Assembly (NCBI RefSeq): GCF_020080835.1
Contig: NC_058166.1
Span: 16,641,043 to 16,705,042 of the forward strand
Length of the DNA: 64,000 nucleotides
Direction: 5' to 3'
Source: Cotesia glomerata
Taxonomy: Eukaryota > Arthropoda > Insecta > Hymenoptera > Braconidae
The notes below the pieces were generated by a model. It was not told where the DNA came from. It saw only the letters and a list, made by a program, of their open reading frames with translations, and searched no databases. This document shows positions 36,541 through 48,299 of this stretch, piece after piece. Position 1 is the stretch's first letter. Every line of letters starts with the position of its first letter. Position numbers and translations under genes: made by a program.

Positions 36541-36574
<34 letters not shown>
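36497..36574 (+). repeat. (CA)n microsatellite with GACA interruptions
   Basis: A dinucleotide ACACAC run broken by several AGACAC units. The Val/Cys reverse frame across it (36452-36643) is an artefact of the repeat. Confidence 0.95.
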
Positions 36575-36575
<1 letters not shown>

Positions 36576-36639
36576 TTGTCCTTATAATATGTATAAATAA
36601 ACACACATGCAAGATATACATGTATAAGGACGTACATAT

Positions 36640-36950
36640 ACACAGCTAAAATTGATCGTAGAGCTTATGTGATAGGTTGATGCATGTCTTCCTATTCGCA
36701 AGGATAGAGAATGACTCCTACTGTTTCAGTAATGTCGCGGGGGGCAATAGGGGGCAACCCGGACGCAATGTTGGGATGTTTTACCAAGTGCCGACTCGTG
36801 CCAACAGTGTCTCGTTATATTAGATTTTACTGTAAGCTCTAGGCGCCTCATAAATTTTTATACCAATGAAATCGTGACCGCTTGACAACAATAATCGGAT
36901 ACTCAATTCTGCAATCATCTTATCTTACAGTTATATTTGTGCACTCTAAA
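36640..36950. other. GC-richer unique islet
   Basis: It includes GTAATGTCGCGGGGGGCAA near 36730. No open frame of note and no repeat match in the window. Confidence 0.3.
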
Positions 36951-37114
36951 AAAGGTGTCTTGGCTCTGGGAAATATTTTGTTTGTACCGATTATTTATAT
37001 TTCGAAGCTGGAAACACTCGATAAGAAAAGTTTATACTGATTGAAAAATTTTATTCTTAAAAAAAAATGACTTGGTTTAAGGAGATCCAAGTACCCTCCT
37101 AGTGCACAGAAAGA

Positions 37115-37740
37115 AAAATTTCTTGACTGGAGAACAAAATTCTTGGCTGAAGAAAATTTTCGGGTGTCTGAAGGAAGACCGAAGTTGCGTTGGCAGAAGT
37201 AAAAATTTTTCGAGAAATTCTATTCTTGGTGGCAGTCATTTTTTCTCAATTCAAATTATCATAAATACTTGATACAATAAATTTTTATATTTGATCAAGA
37301 TTTTTAGATACTTTAGGAAAGCAGCGCCACCTACTTCAGCTGAGAAAAAAATTTTCTCACCTAGAGAAAATTTTTCTCTTGACTATTTGATACCCATTTT
37401 ATATTATTTTACCGTGCAATTATACATATTGAATGAAAAAAAAATGATGAAATATTATTTGATCTTCCCATTTGACATGTTAATCAATAAAAATATTAAT
37501 AAAAATTTACTTCTATCTTCATATTTAATTTTTTAGAGTAAGAGAGAAATTTTCTCAAGACAAGAGAATTTACTTCTATCAAAAACTAAATTTTTTAGAG
37601 CAAGAGGCTGAATTTTCTCAAAACAAGATTTTCTTTACTTAAATAAATTTTTTTGGATCAAGATACAGATTTCTTAAAGCAAGAGAATTAATTTTGTTGG
37701 AATAAGTGAAATTTCTTGAGCGGAAAAAAAATTTTTTTTT
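37115..37740 (+). mobile_element. B-family transposon, copy 5, right end lost
   Basis: The left end CACAGAAAGAAAAATTTCTT is intact and the body follows copies 1 and 2. Homology ends in a T-rich run at about 37740, before the usual GTGAACC...CTGTG right end. Confidence 0.8.
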
Positions 37741-37889
37741 TACTTTTTTTTAATTTTTTTTCATGGGGGTTTGTTTAGAAATTAAGATATTTTTTGTGAA
37801 AAAATGTGGGAGAAAATTGTAGGAAATTTAGTTGTCTGCTTAGTGAAATTATTGTCGACATTATTCCACAAATGAGTACCTAGAAATCC

Positions 37890-38120
37890 AAAATGACAAT
37901 CTGAAAAGAGTAGGGTGGATGTGGGGCAGAACCCATCTTCCGTTTAGCGGTCACACGTCCTTTCCGTCAGTAGGGTATGGGCTGGCCTCCGCTCGGACAA
38001 GTACCAGAATACTCGACGAGGCGTTCTGTGACTTCCGCGATAATCCGAAGGGCTCTGAGCGGAAATGGTCCAGGATCCATTGGGATAACCTTTCATTCAT
38101 CTAGTTGTAAGGAACACGCT
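37890..38120. other. GC-rich unique islet
   Basis: Markedly GC-rich compared with its flanks, with overlapping short frames in two phases (37919-38104, 37977-38231). Partly self-complementary (CCATTGGGATAACC against GGGTGG-type sequence). Not recognised. Confidence 0.3.
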
Positions 38121-38816
38121 CTCAAAATGGGTATAATGAATTTGAAAAGCCATAGAGTGATTTTGATTAATATTCACCTCGACATAATTATTATTTTTTG
38201 TCCTCGATCCAATAAATTTAACTCGAAATAGCAATTTGAATTTAGATAAGATGGAAAAGTTAATTTTAAAAAACTAAAAAATGCAAATGGTGAATAAATA
38301 AAAGGATCTGTCGGTTGACATCTCTCGAGGCGCCTGAATTTATTTAAATATTGATTTTACAATCGAAATAGAAACAAAACCTTTAAGTCATCGAATGCAT
38401 ACGTAATGTTGACTCAAGTTATTCCCAAAAGAAAGCTACTGTACCTAGTACAGGTGCGAACTTCAACTGTTATATTAAATTGCCCTGTTACAACTCGAGA
38501 AAAATGTCACGTATCTTTTGTGCTTAGCAACAGTAAGACAGAAACATGGCGTGCTTACATTTCAGTCTGTACTTTGTTCAAAAATTCATTAAATTGCATT
38601 CTGCAAAAAAAAAAAAAACTACTTCATTTAAGAATAACATTCTCGAGAAAATTTCATTTTTGTTTCGAGATATTCAGCTTAAAAAATTCAATAAATTCAC
38701 GAATAGAATCGAGAAAAAATTTTTTTTTTTTAATTTTAGATGGAGAAATTCTTTCTTCAATCAAAAATATAGAAATTTTTACAAGAAGACAATAATATTG
38801 ATAGTTTTAGAAACTA

Positions 38817-39616
38817 CACTGATAGGATTTAGTTCTATTTAATAAAATTTAGTAACAGATACTAAATGATTTAGTAACAAGCTTTTCATCACCAAATATT
38901 TAGTAATAGGTACTAAATCATTTATTAAAGTCCATTTAGTTCCACCAAATAAATATTTAGTAGTATTTAACAAATGTTATATTGGTACTTAATAAATCGT
39001 TTATTGGTCTCAAAGAAATTAATTTTTTAACTAATTTTAGCGTGTAACCTAACGTTTTAACTTAAAATAAATAAAAATAATTAAAATAAATAATTTTAAG
39101 TAAAAATATAAGGTATTATAAAGAAAAGAATCTCATTAAATTATATTTTTTTGTTTGAGACATTTATAAAATTAAAAATTAAACAAGTTTTTAACATATC
39201 AATAATAGACAAATTGAAAAATGTAAACTAAACTCCGCTGAGAAAAGACATAAATAGAAGCCATTTATTGGGAGTATGTGTGTTTTTAAAGGGAAGACAA
39301 ATCTTCCAAAATCGAGCTTAATAAAATAATCTGAGTCAGTGAATAGGTTATGTATCACATAAACATTGAAATTAAAACATAGCCATCTACCGACAATACT
39401 TACCAAAGAAATATTTAGTACCTGTTACTAAATATTATTTGGTGGGAATAAATATTTATTTCCATGTAATAAGGCTTTGTTCATTTGAAGAAATCATTTA
39501 TTAAACTGCAACAAATATTATTGATGGGTACAAAATATTTGTTTCTCCCAAATAAATGAATAAAAATTTTGTTACTCAATCAGTTTAGTACTCCGTACTA
39601 AATCCTTCTATCAGTG
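38817..39616 (+). mobile_element. D-family element (TTTAGTA-rich), copy 1
   Basis: The ends are CACTGATAGGATTTAGT and ACTAAATCCTTCTATCAGTG. The body has many ATTTAGTA/TACTAAAT inverted motifs and resembles the C family in layout with TTTAGTA in place of TTTATTAA. A 71-codon reverse frame (39191-39406) recurs at 63764-63979 but only as part of the repeat. About 800 bp. Confidence 0.8.
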
Positions 39617-39649
39617 CATACATGTCCATATAAAATTTTTCGATCGAAA

Positions 39650-39715
39650 TTAGTTTTGAAAATTTCCAACAGATGGCGCATGGTCGCTGAATTATCTCCT
39701 TACTAGAGAGTTAAA
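39650..39715 (-). repeat. H-motif repeat
   Basis: CAACAGATGGCGCATGGTCG then CTGAATTATC and ACTAGAGAGTTAAATTT; inverse of the block at 18050. It starts about 30 bp after the D element end. Confidence 0.5.
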
Positions 39716-39960
39716 TTTTAATCCATCTTGTAAATTTATTTTTTACTTTTTAATTATGTTTTTTATAAAAAGGTACTTTTTACTTTTTAAACTAAAATTT
39801 ATCTTTCTATATTTACAGTTTTATTTCCGCTTTTCACATGAAATTAATACGCGAAGACTAGAATTTTTATAATTTGTACTTTAACGTAATATTTAATAAT
39901 TATGATATCACAGGACAATTCTAACCAAAAGTGTTCTATATTAAAGTTTTATTCGTCATA

Positions 39961-40169
39961 AGAAATATTTAGTAACTGTTACTAAATATTATTTGGTGGA
40001 AATAAACATTTATTTCCATGTAATAAGGCTTTGTTCATATAAAGAAATCATTTATTAAACTGTAACAAATACTATTGATGGGTACAAAATATTTGTTTCT
40101 TCCAAATAAATGAATAAAAATTTTGTTACTAAATCAGTTCAGTACTTCGTACTAAATCTTTCTATCACT
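39961..40169 (+). mobile_element. Partial D-family element (right end)
   Basis: A near-identical repeat of 39407-39612: AAGGCTTTGTTCAT, then ATCATTTATTAAACTG, ending ACTAAATCTTTCTATCACTA. Only the right portion is present. Confidence 0.75.
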
Positions 40170-40292
40170 ATAGTATGATTTTTATACAATATTACATATT
40201 ATTTATTTAATATTCATACTTCAACGCTAAAAAAAAAAAAAAAAAAGATTTTTAAGACAATAAATTATTAAATCAAAAAATAAAATTATATT

Positions 40293-40535
40293 AATTTTAT
40301 TATTATTTAGGGTCGGTTTTAACTGCTGTGGTCATATCGCTGACTTTTAACTGTTGGGAGTGGTACGTTGGGTCTTTTTGGGTTGTGTAAATCTTAACCT
40401 ACGCGACAAGGGCCGAATATCAACCAAGTTGGTTTCTAAGACCAGCTTGGGATTCGAACCCACGCCTGGCCGGTAGGTTAGTCCGAGTTCTCTATAGGCC
40501 ATGCGCCTTAGACGACTCGGCTAACGTCACCGGTT
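40293..40535 (-). mobile_element. tRNA-derived SINE (family 2), full length
   Basis: On the minus strand the head reads TTAGCCGAGTCGTCTAAGGC (A box, 40505-40524) and GGTTCGAATC (B box, 40451-40460). These resemble a type II tRNA. The tail is CTAAATAATAATAAAATT. A perfect 14-bp target duplication AATAAAATTATATT lies at 40279-40292 and 40536-40549. The sequence differs from the SINE at 5521, so two families are present. It is not a functional tRNA gene because the acceptor stem does not close. Confidence 0.88.
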
Positions 40536-40549
40536 AATAAAATTATATT

Positions 40550-41880
40550 GAAAATAATTTCTTTGTTCTTGGATAAACAATACTTTTTTAAATCCGATAT
40601 TTTTTTTTCTAGTATAGCAAAACGAAACGCTATCATTTTTAAGCCCATCCACCAGTAGATGTATGAAACATAATATTTCCATTGAATTTCCGGTAATTAT
40701 CGAATACATTGTAATTTTACATTCCTGTGAAAAAATAAATTCGGAATTCTCAATAACAATAGAGTATATCGCGTTGCATGTATTCAAATATAAAGTATAA
40801 AATGAACATTAATTAATACCATGGAATTTGGAAAAAAGCGAAGCTATGCCAAAAAATTCACCACTCATTTACTGATACCTGACGTATCTTTTAAAGGTAT
40901 TTCAATATTAAATATTAACAAAGGTACTTACAAATCTTTCAATTTGTTAAAATAAAATACAATGGGAAAAGATAATTAATACTGATTGAATATTTTCAAT
41001 ATAATACCAAATAGTACAATGGGGAATTTAATAACTGAATATAACAAAATGTCAAATAATTGCTACATTCTAATTATTGTACAAAGGATTGAATTTTTTG
41101 TTCATTAATAGGGTTTAATTAAAATTAATTCAATTATAAAATATATGGAGTGAGGTTAATTATTTTTTATCTTATTTTTAGTAGTGAAAATTAAAAATTT
41201 AAAAGAGGATTAAATTGAGTAATTTAAATGACCAGAGGGATTAAATCCTGTTATAACCAATAAAGATTTCGTTTAGTTTTTTGCAAATAGTTAAGCTTGA
41301 GTGGAAAATTAAAGCTAAAATAAAAATTCTCTGGAATTTATTTACGCACGTACTTTTTTTGCCAGAGATTTTTCTTTACTTCATCACTTTACTTCGCATC
41401 CTTCCTTCTGCACGGCTTCCTTTGGCATCCTTTACTTTAGTTTTGTACTATTTTAACCAGCAAACGATGGAGCATCCGGTATATTTTTTGGTAAGCGAGC
41501 TCGACAAAAAATTCGTAAAATTATCAACGATTTTAACTTTCTTTATTAGCGGAAACCAATTTATAAAAAACAGCATTAATTCATGCTCGGGTGTATGGTG
41601 AAGGTTTGTTATTTAAAAGCGAAAATAAATTGGGTGGCAAACAAATTTAATTCGTTTTTTATTAGTAAAAGGGATTTTTTCGCGTATGCATCGCCTGCGG
41701 ATGAATGTACGGATAAACAATAAACGCTGTGGTATTTAAATTAAAAAAATTGCTTAATTTGATAATAGGATACGGTTTAATCAAAGTGGATATAAATACA
41801 CTCGGAAATTAATGTTTAATCAACAAAAATGTGGGAAAAATTCAGTGTAATTTTACTTTCAATATTTTGTTCTTTCGCAG
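40550..41880. other. AT-rich sequence without a supported gene
   Basis: A 106-codon frame at 41281-41601 has a hydrophobic middle but no start context, domain or splice support. I see nothing else recognisable. Confidence 0.45.
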
Positions 41881-41890
41881 TAATATTTTT

Positions 41891-42418
41891 ATCCGAACAA
41901 AAACAGTTTCACTGTAAAAAAAATCGTGCCAAGTCCACGTTCATAAGACTATCAAGAAAAAAAAATTTCTTTTTTCTTTACAAAAAGATATAAAATTAAA
42001 AAATTAAAAACTCCAAGTAACCGATATGATTGTATTTGATTTTCGGAAATTAAAAAAAATTTTATTGTAAATTTGAAAATTAAAAAAAAAATTTTGGAAT
42101 GTATTTAGTGTGCGTAGTTGCAAAATATTTTACTTTTAATGAAATTCGTAAAATCTATTTACTAGGACTTTAAAAAAATTGAAACACACAATGACGCACA
42201 CCAAGTACGTTCAAAAATTTTTTTTTCTAATTTTCAAATTTACAATAAAATTTTTTTTAATTTCCGAAAATCAAATACAATCATATCGGTTACTTGGAGT
42301 TTTTAATTTTTTGATTTTATATCTTTTTGTAAAGAAAAAAGACATTTTTTTTTCTTGATAGTCTTATGAACGTGGACTTGGCGCAATTTTTTTACAGTGA
42401 AACTGTTTTTGTTCGGAT
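41891..42418. repeat. Long hairpin-forming inverted repeat, arms about 220 bp
   Basis: The left arm starts ATCCGAACAAAAACAGTTTC and the right arm ends GAAACTGTTTTTGTTCGGAT. Pairing continues inward through AGTCCACGTTCATAAGACTA and CCGATATGATTGTATTTGAT with few mismatches to a spacer near 42110-42200. Within it CACTG (41910) and CAGTG (42395) mark ends like the other CACTG elements. A transcript would fold into a long double-stranded RNA. No coding frame. Confidence 0.85.
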
Positions 42419-42839
42419 TTTAGTATTTTTTGTAATAATAATAAAAATTTACAATTGGTACCAACTTAAATTTCGCGTTGGCTGCATTTTTTATAGCAAA
42501 CTATCCCCTTGAAGCTACAGTTTATGTAAAAACAATTCCAGCGCACCCTGGCGGACGTATATGCAAGCTGTGAAATGTATTTTTTTAACTGTAGTTTCCC
42601 ATCTATTGGAAGATTACCATAAATTCTCGAATTATTTAGTCTGTGGCATGTCACTTTTTCCATAGAAAAAAAGTCAGGATCGAAATTTTTGAGCTTGCTA
42701 TAGTTTGTGCTGATAAAATTTAATAATTTCAAGTAGATTAATTCTTATAATTGAATATAATTAATTAATATCAGTAAAATAAAGCATGAATTACTGTTAT
42801 AATATAAAATTAAGAACAAGAAGTACCGTAGAATTAAAT

Positions 42840-43205
42840 AAAATTTTGCAACCTCAAAATACCGTTCTGCTTACAGTAAACACAGTCGGTAGTCTCGCGC
42901 TCCGTTTACAACGGATTTGAACGGAACTTGGCGCTAGATTCTACCGAATATGTGGATTACTATTTTTAAAATTCTATAGGGAATGTTGTGTTATTATAGA
43001 GAAAAAATTTCTGATCTAATTACAATTTTTTTTTTTAATAATTTACAAAGACCATGTAAAAAAATATACGTGAAAAATTGATGAGATAAATAATTACTTT
43101 TTACTGTTGTAATATTTAAAATTACAGTCAAATAAAATATTCTTACTGAAATTATTAAAAAAATTGACCGGACTCTCAAATAAAAATAAATCAAAATAAC
43201 AGAAA
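42840..43205. other. Unique sequence, GC-richer at 42880-42950
   Basis: No supported gene. The GC-richer part includes GTCTCGCGCTCCGTTTACAA. Short reverse frames only. Confidence 0.4.
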
Positions 43206-43303
43206 TGTCTACTGAGTTTGAGGCAGCGCTGCAATCGCTTTCGACTTATCAGCTCTTTTAAAAATTACACATTTCCGTGATCAGTTGCTGCTCAATTACA
43301 ATT
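43206..43303 (-). repeat. G repeat
   Basis: AGGCAGCGCTGCAATCGCTT and TCGACTTATCAGCTC match the reverse complement of 33781-33882. Confidence 0.55.
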
Positions 43304-43412
43304 CATTGCAACAAACTTTTATATAATTATAATTCTAATAAAATTTTATACAATTAGTTGAATATTATTTGTAAAAATGTATTTTAATTACATATGGTAT
43401 TTTTTGTTATCG

Positions 43413-44624
43413 TCTATATGATTAAGAGGATAAGAAAAATTTTGTGTCCAAGATAGTCGTATGATAAAATCGGTTTTTTTTTAGTGAAATTTGGTGTCAT
43501 TGCAAAGGTCTTGATTTGAATTTGTGTCTTTTCAAGGTTTGATATCACTCTCACCGATAGTCGATTTATTATGATAAATATTTAAGCTGCATTCGAAAAT
43601 TCTCTGTCTCTAAATATATAATTAAGAAATGACCTTTTATCTTGTGAAATATTGACATTTTTAAAGATATAAGCTCATCCCGATGTTACACTCATCAAGA
43701 CCTTTCATTTGAGTACCCACATCAATTTTTCATATATTTTATATATTTGTTTACATTAATATATAAAAAATATATGAAAATGCATGTGGGTAGTCGAATG
43801 AAAGCTTTTGATGAGTGTAACATCGGGATGAGCTTATATCTTTAAAAACGTCAATATTTAAGAAAATACAGTGCAATTTAACAAATATCTTGTGAAATAT
43901 TAACATTTTTAAAGATATAAGCTTACCCCGACATTAAGACACTCATCAAGACCTTTCATTTGAGTACCCACATCAATTTTTCATATATTTTATATATTTA
44001 TATATATGAATGTATTAAAAATATATCAAAATGCATGTGGGTACTCAAATGAAAGCTGTTGATAAGTGTAACATCCAAATGAGCTGATATCTTTAAAAAT
44101 GTGAATAATAAAGCAATGACGTTATATTTTGTTTACTGATGACAATTTTAACGATATAAGCTCATCCTGGAGTTACACTCATAGAGACCTTTCATTTGAG
44201 TACCTACATCAATTTTTCATATATTTATATATATTATATTATTTATATAACTTTAAAAAACCATTTAATATCATTAATATCTAATAGAGATATAATATTT
44301 ACGTTTAAATCATTCAAATAATTTATAATTGGATTATTGCTACATCAAAATGTTAAAAAAACACCCTCTAAAAAATAAGGAGTTAGACAAATTGCTAATT
44401 AGACCATCGATATGTACATATGAAAAATATATCAAAATGCATGTGAGTACTCAAATGAAAGCTCTTGATAATTGTAACATCAAGATGAGCTTATATCTTC
44501 AAAAACGTCAATAGTTAAGAAAGTACCTTGCAATTTAACAAAAGTCATTATTTCATAAAGCAAAATTTTATTTATTTATATTTCACAAGTCACGGCATTC
44601 ACATAGTGACTGCAAGATTCCTAG
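43413..44624 (+). mobile_element. Hel-A Helitron, three modules, one interrupted
   Basis: The start TCTATATGATTAAGAGG is diverged and the base before it is G. The end has the hairpin (GCATTCACATAGTGACTGC) and CTAG|T. Modules lie at about 43664-43850, 43905-44100 and 44145-44510. The third is split in its AT-rich centre by an F-family fragment (44255-44410). Its 5' region shares variants (GTGTCCA, CACCGATAGTC) with the copies at 58629 and 59517, suggesting a subfamily. Confidence 0.85.
44255..44410 (-). mobile_element. F-family fragment in a Hel-A spacer
   Basis: Reverse complement of 15413-15560: TTAAAAAACCATTTAATATC through GGAGTTAGACAAATTGCTAA, ending TTAGACCATCG. The outer left end is missing. 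It sits in the loop of the third module. Confidence 0.65.
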
Positions 44625-44629
44625 TTAGC

Positions 44630-45780
44630 AATTATTCTGTATATATTTTCAAGTGACATAATTTAAAAAAAATTCATTAAGCATTTAATTTTATAAAACT
44701 AAAATCCAATTTTCCTACAATATAAAAGCTATAAAATTTAGAATAATATTATTCGATACATTTTACTATAGAAATTGACTCTGATACAGATATTTATAAT
44801 TAATTCCTCTTCATTGTTTACAGGGAATAATATCGGCTAATTGGATGATCATTTCATCCAAAATAAAAACATCATGTTAGTCATTCGAAAATAATATCAT
44901 AATATTTATCTTCAATCATGAATGTTTAATTGCTAAAAATATTTGTTGTTTATATAAAATACCAAAATGACAATGTACAACAGTAATCAATAACATTAAA
45001 ATCCTCTACGAATAGTTATTCATAGCAATCAAACATAAAAGCCTCTTATTGCCTTTTCTACGTTGTCAATAAAACACATTTAATCCCGCAGGATTCCAAT
45101 TAATCACAGTATTGAAAGCTAAATAAATATTATCTCACCAAACACCGACAAATTGGAGTAGCTTAAGTCTCACCCAACTTTCCGAGATAAATGTTCTCTG
45201 AAAACTTTTATATAAAACTCTTACTTTCCCCGTACACTCCTAATGCAAATCAAGAAAACTCAACTTTCTTTTAGCTTTTTTCAATGTTTATTAATTTACT
45301 AAAATCGTTGAGAAGATTTATTCATCCTTTTTAAGCCGCAATTCCTTTTATAATAATCATTTATAGTTTAAACTCTCTGATTAATGCATGAGTAACTGTT
45401 AATTGTTATTACAATCCTTTCTTCTATCTGAATTATATAAATTTAAATAATCAATTCATTTTGCATATGCGCGAAATCAAATTGCGAGCCTCTGTTATTT
45501 TGTGATAATTATTAATTATTATTTATCAATCATAGCAAGTTATTAAATACACAATTTTAATAACACATGTTTATTATTAAATTGAATATTACGCAATATT
45601 AAAAAAAAATTAATATCTTTTAATAATATGAATTTAATTATTTACCAACTTTGTATTTACTGTTTATTTCGTTTGAATAAATTTATGTTAATATATTTAT
45701 TAATCAGCATTATTTATTTTTTCATTAATAGAATTTTGAATTATTTTTATTTCAGCTTTGGAAAATTTTGTTTAAAAATA
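44630..45780. other. AT-rich non-coding stretch
   Basis: I see no gene, repeat family or strong hairpin here. Confidence 0.5.
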
Positions 45781-45912
45781 TGATAATTAAATTACTCACC
45801 ATTTTGCAGATGGTATTGTTTTTAGTGGTCAGCTCCAGCGGATTTAGCAAGGATAAGTAGAAATCTGCTTCGCCTTAATGTTTTTCCTGACTTCCATTTG
45901 CAGTCGACGCCA

Positions 45913-46372
45913 CACTGATAGAAAAACAATCTTGATTCAAGAAACTTTTTTTCTTCAAAACTTGAACTCTTGAAACTAGATAAAGATATATTTCTTTCAA
46001 GAATTTTTGTCTCTTGGTTCAATATAGGCGATAACATTGATTCAAGATGTTACCGACTTGTGTTAAGAATGGCTTTTTTTTGAGTCATTAATTAATTTAC
46101 TTATTTCCAAGAAACAAGTTTTTTTTGGTACAACAATTAAAGACTATTTAGTTTTTAAAATATACTTTGATAAATTATTTTAAGTTTTTTAAACGATAAT
46201 GTTATTTTGATTGAAAAACTTAAATGTATCGATTGAAGATAATATAGCTCTTAAGCCAAGAAAATCTAAATCAAGACAAGAAATTCTTAAAGCAAAATAA
46301 TCATTTGCCTTCCAAAATAAATTCTTAGATCAAGAAAATATCTCTTGAGTCAACATAAATTTTCTTTCAGTG
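45913..46372. mobile_element. CACTGATAGAAAAA element, about 460 bp
   Basis: CACTGATAGAAAAACAATCT at the left and TTTTCTTTCAGTG at the right, with CA outside both. The body has repeated TTCAAGAA/TTCTTG motifs like the B family and the element at 5300. No coding frame. Confidence 0.65.
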
Positions 46373-46802
46373 CATCATTAAACATTTATTCACTCTTCCA
46401 AGCACACTTTGTAATCTGTAAATAATTAATCTCTCATAATAAATTGTAGTGAGCTAACTAGTCTTGATTATTTACCCTTCTGATTAATTTATTCGCTTAG
46501 AGGTTTTTCATCATTTAATTAACCAAGGTTTAGTATTAATTTATTAGTGTAAGAGAAATAAATCTTTATTAGCTGAAAGAAGATTTACATGCAAAATTAC
46601 TAACGAAAGCTTTTAGCAATCTATCTCAAGTTTAAGTTTGTAGGTATTAGTTTTATTTTTTATAATAAAGTGATTGGAATATTGAACCAAATTTTTATAA
46701 AAATTATTTTGTTTTAAAGTCTTGTTAATAAATGAATTATTAATACTACGATCTTTAATTAAATAAAATTGATTAGTTTTAAGTTACTGAAATTAACTTC
46801 TA

Positions 46803-48088
46803 CTAGCAACCTTGCAGTCACTAGGTAACTTCCGTGACTTGTGAACAATGAATAAATAAAATTTTGCTTTATTAAATTAATGACTTTTGTTAAATTGCAC
46901 TGTAATTATTTAACTATTGACGTTTTTAAACATATAAGTTCATCTTGATATTACACTTATCAAGAGCTTTCATTTGAGTATCCACATGCATTTTGATAAA
47001 TTTTTCAAATATACACATATATAACATATAATATATATAAATACATGAAAAATTGATGTGGGTACTCAAATGAAAGGTCTCGATGAGTGTAATGTCGGGG
47101 TGAGCTTATATCTTTAAAAATGCCAATAATTGAAAAAATGCAAGGTCATTTCTTAATTAATGACATTTTTAAACATATAAGCTTATCCTAGAGTTACACT
47201 CTTCAAGAGCTTTCATTTGAGTACCCACATGCATTTTTGATATATTTTTCATATATACATATATATAATATATAATATATATAAATACATGAAAAATTGA
47301 TGTGGGTACTCAAATGAAAGGTCCCGATGAGTGTAATGTCGGGGTGAGCTTATATCTTTAAAAATGCCAATAATTGAAAAAATGCAAGGTCATTTCTTAA
47401 TTAATGACATTTTTAAAGATATAAGCTCATCCTAGAGTTACACTCTTCAAGAGCTTTCATTTGAGTACCCACATGCATTTTTGATATATTTTTCATATAT
47501 ACATATATATAATATATATAAATATATGAAAAACTAATGTGGGTACTCAAATGAAAGGTCTTAATGAGCATAATGTCAGGATGAGCTTATATCTTTAAAA
47601 ATATCAATAATTGACAAGATACAACATCATTTCTCAAATATGTAACATATATAATATACATTTTAAAGATAAAAGCTCATCCCGATGTTACACTCATCAA
47701 GAGCTTTTATTTGAGTACTCACATGCATTTTTTATATATTTTTCATATATACATATACATATATAAATATATGAAAAATTGATGTGGATACTCATATGAA
47801 AGGTCTTCTTGAGTGTAACATCGCGATGAGCTTATATCTTTAAAAATGTCAATAGTTCACAAGATACAAGGTCATTTCTTAATTATGTATCTAGAAATAG
47901 AGCATTTTTGAATGCAGCCTAATACTTATCATCATAAATTTACTATTGGTGAGAATGATATGAAATCATGAAAAGGCACAACTTCAGGTAAAGACTTTTC
48001 CAACGATACCAAATTTAACCACAAAAACCTATTTTATCATATAAATACACTGGCTACAAAATTTTGCTCATTCTCTTAATAATATAGA
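46803..48088 (-). mobile_element. Hel-A Helitron, full length, four modules
   Basis: The largest uninterrupted copy. The 3' end is at the left (A|CTAG, then a hairpin with a changed right arm). The 5' end reads GA at 48087-48088, with A rather than T outside. Four palindromic modules lie in tandem at about 46915-47115, 47160-47360, 47405-47605 and 47660-47840. The first three are very alike, which suggests recent local amplification. Confidence 0.88.
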
Positions 48089-48299
48089 ATAAGCAATTTT
48101 TAGGATTTCTTAACAAATAAATTCTCATATAGAGAATTCATAAAAATAAATGCGACTTTTAGAAAATGAAAAAAAATATTGATTTAAATTTTCCAAGTAT
48201 TAAAATTTAATTTTAACATTAAATTAAAGAAAAAAGATATATTAATTTTTGAATATCTCAATCGGCATTTAGTAATTTTTAAACGAATAAAAAATTCTT

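Noticed and set aside
36452..36643. Cys/Val-rich reverse frame
   Set aside because: Direct translation of a (CA)n microsatellite.
39191..39406. 71-codon reverse frame conserved at 63764-63979
   Set aside because: Both frames lie at the same place in two copies of the D element, so similarity follows from DNA repetition. There is no start context or known motif.
40451..40524. tRNA gene
   Set aside because: A and B boxes are present but the acceptor stem does not close. Tail and target duplications show that it is the head of a SINE.
46915..47840. CRISPR-like array of regularly spaced palindromic repeats
   Set aside because: The repeats are about 200 bp palindromes within a eukaryotic Helitron, and the spacers are conserved rather than unique.
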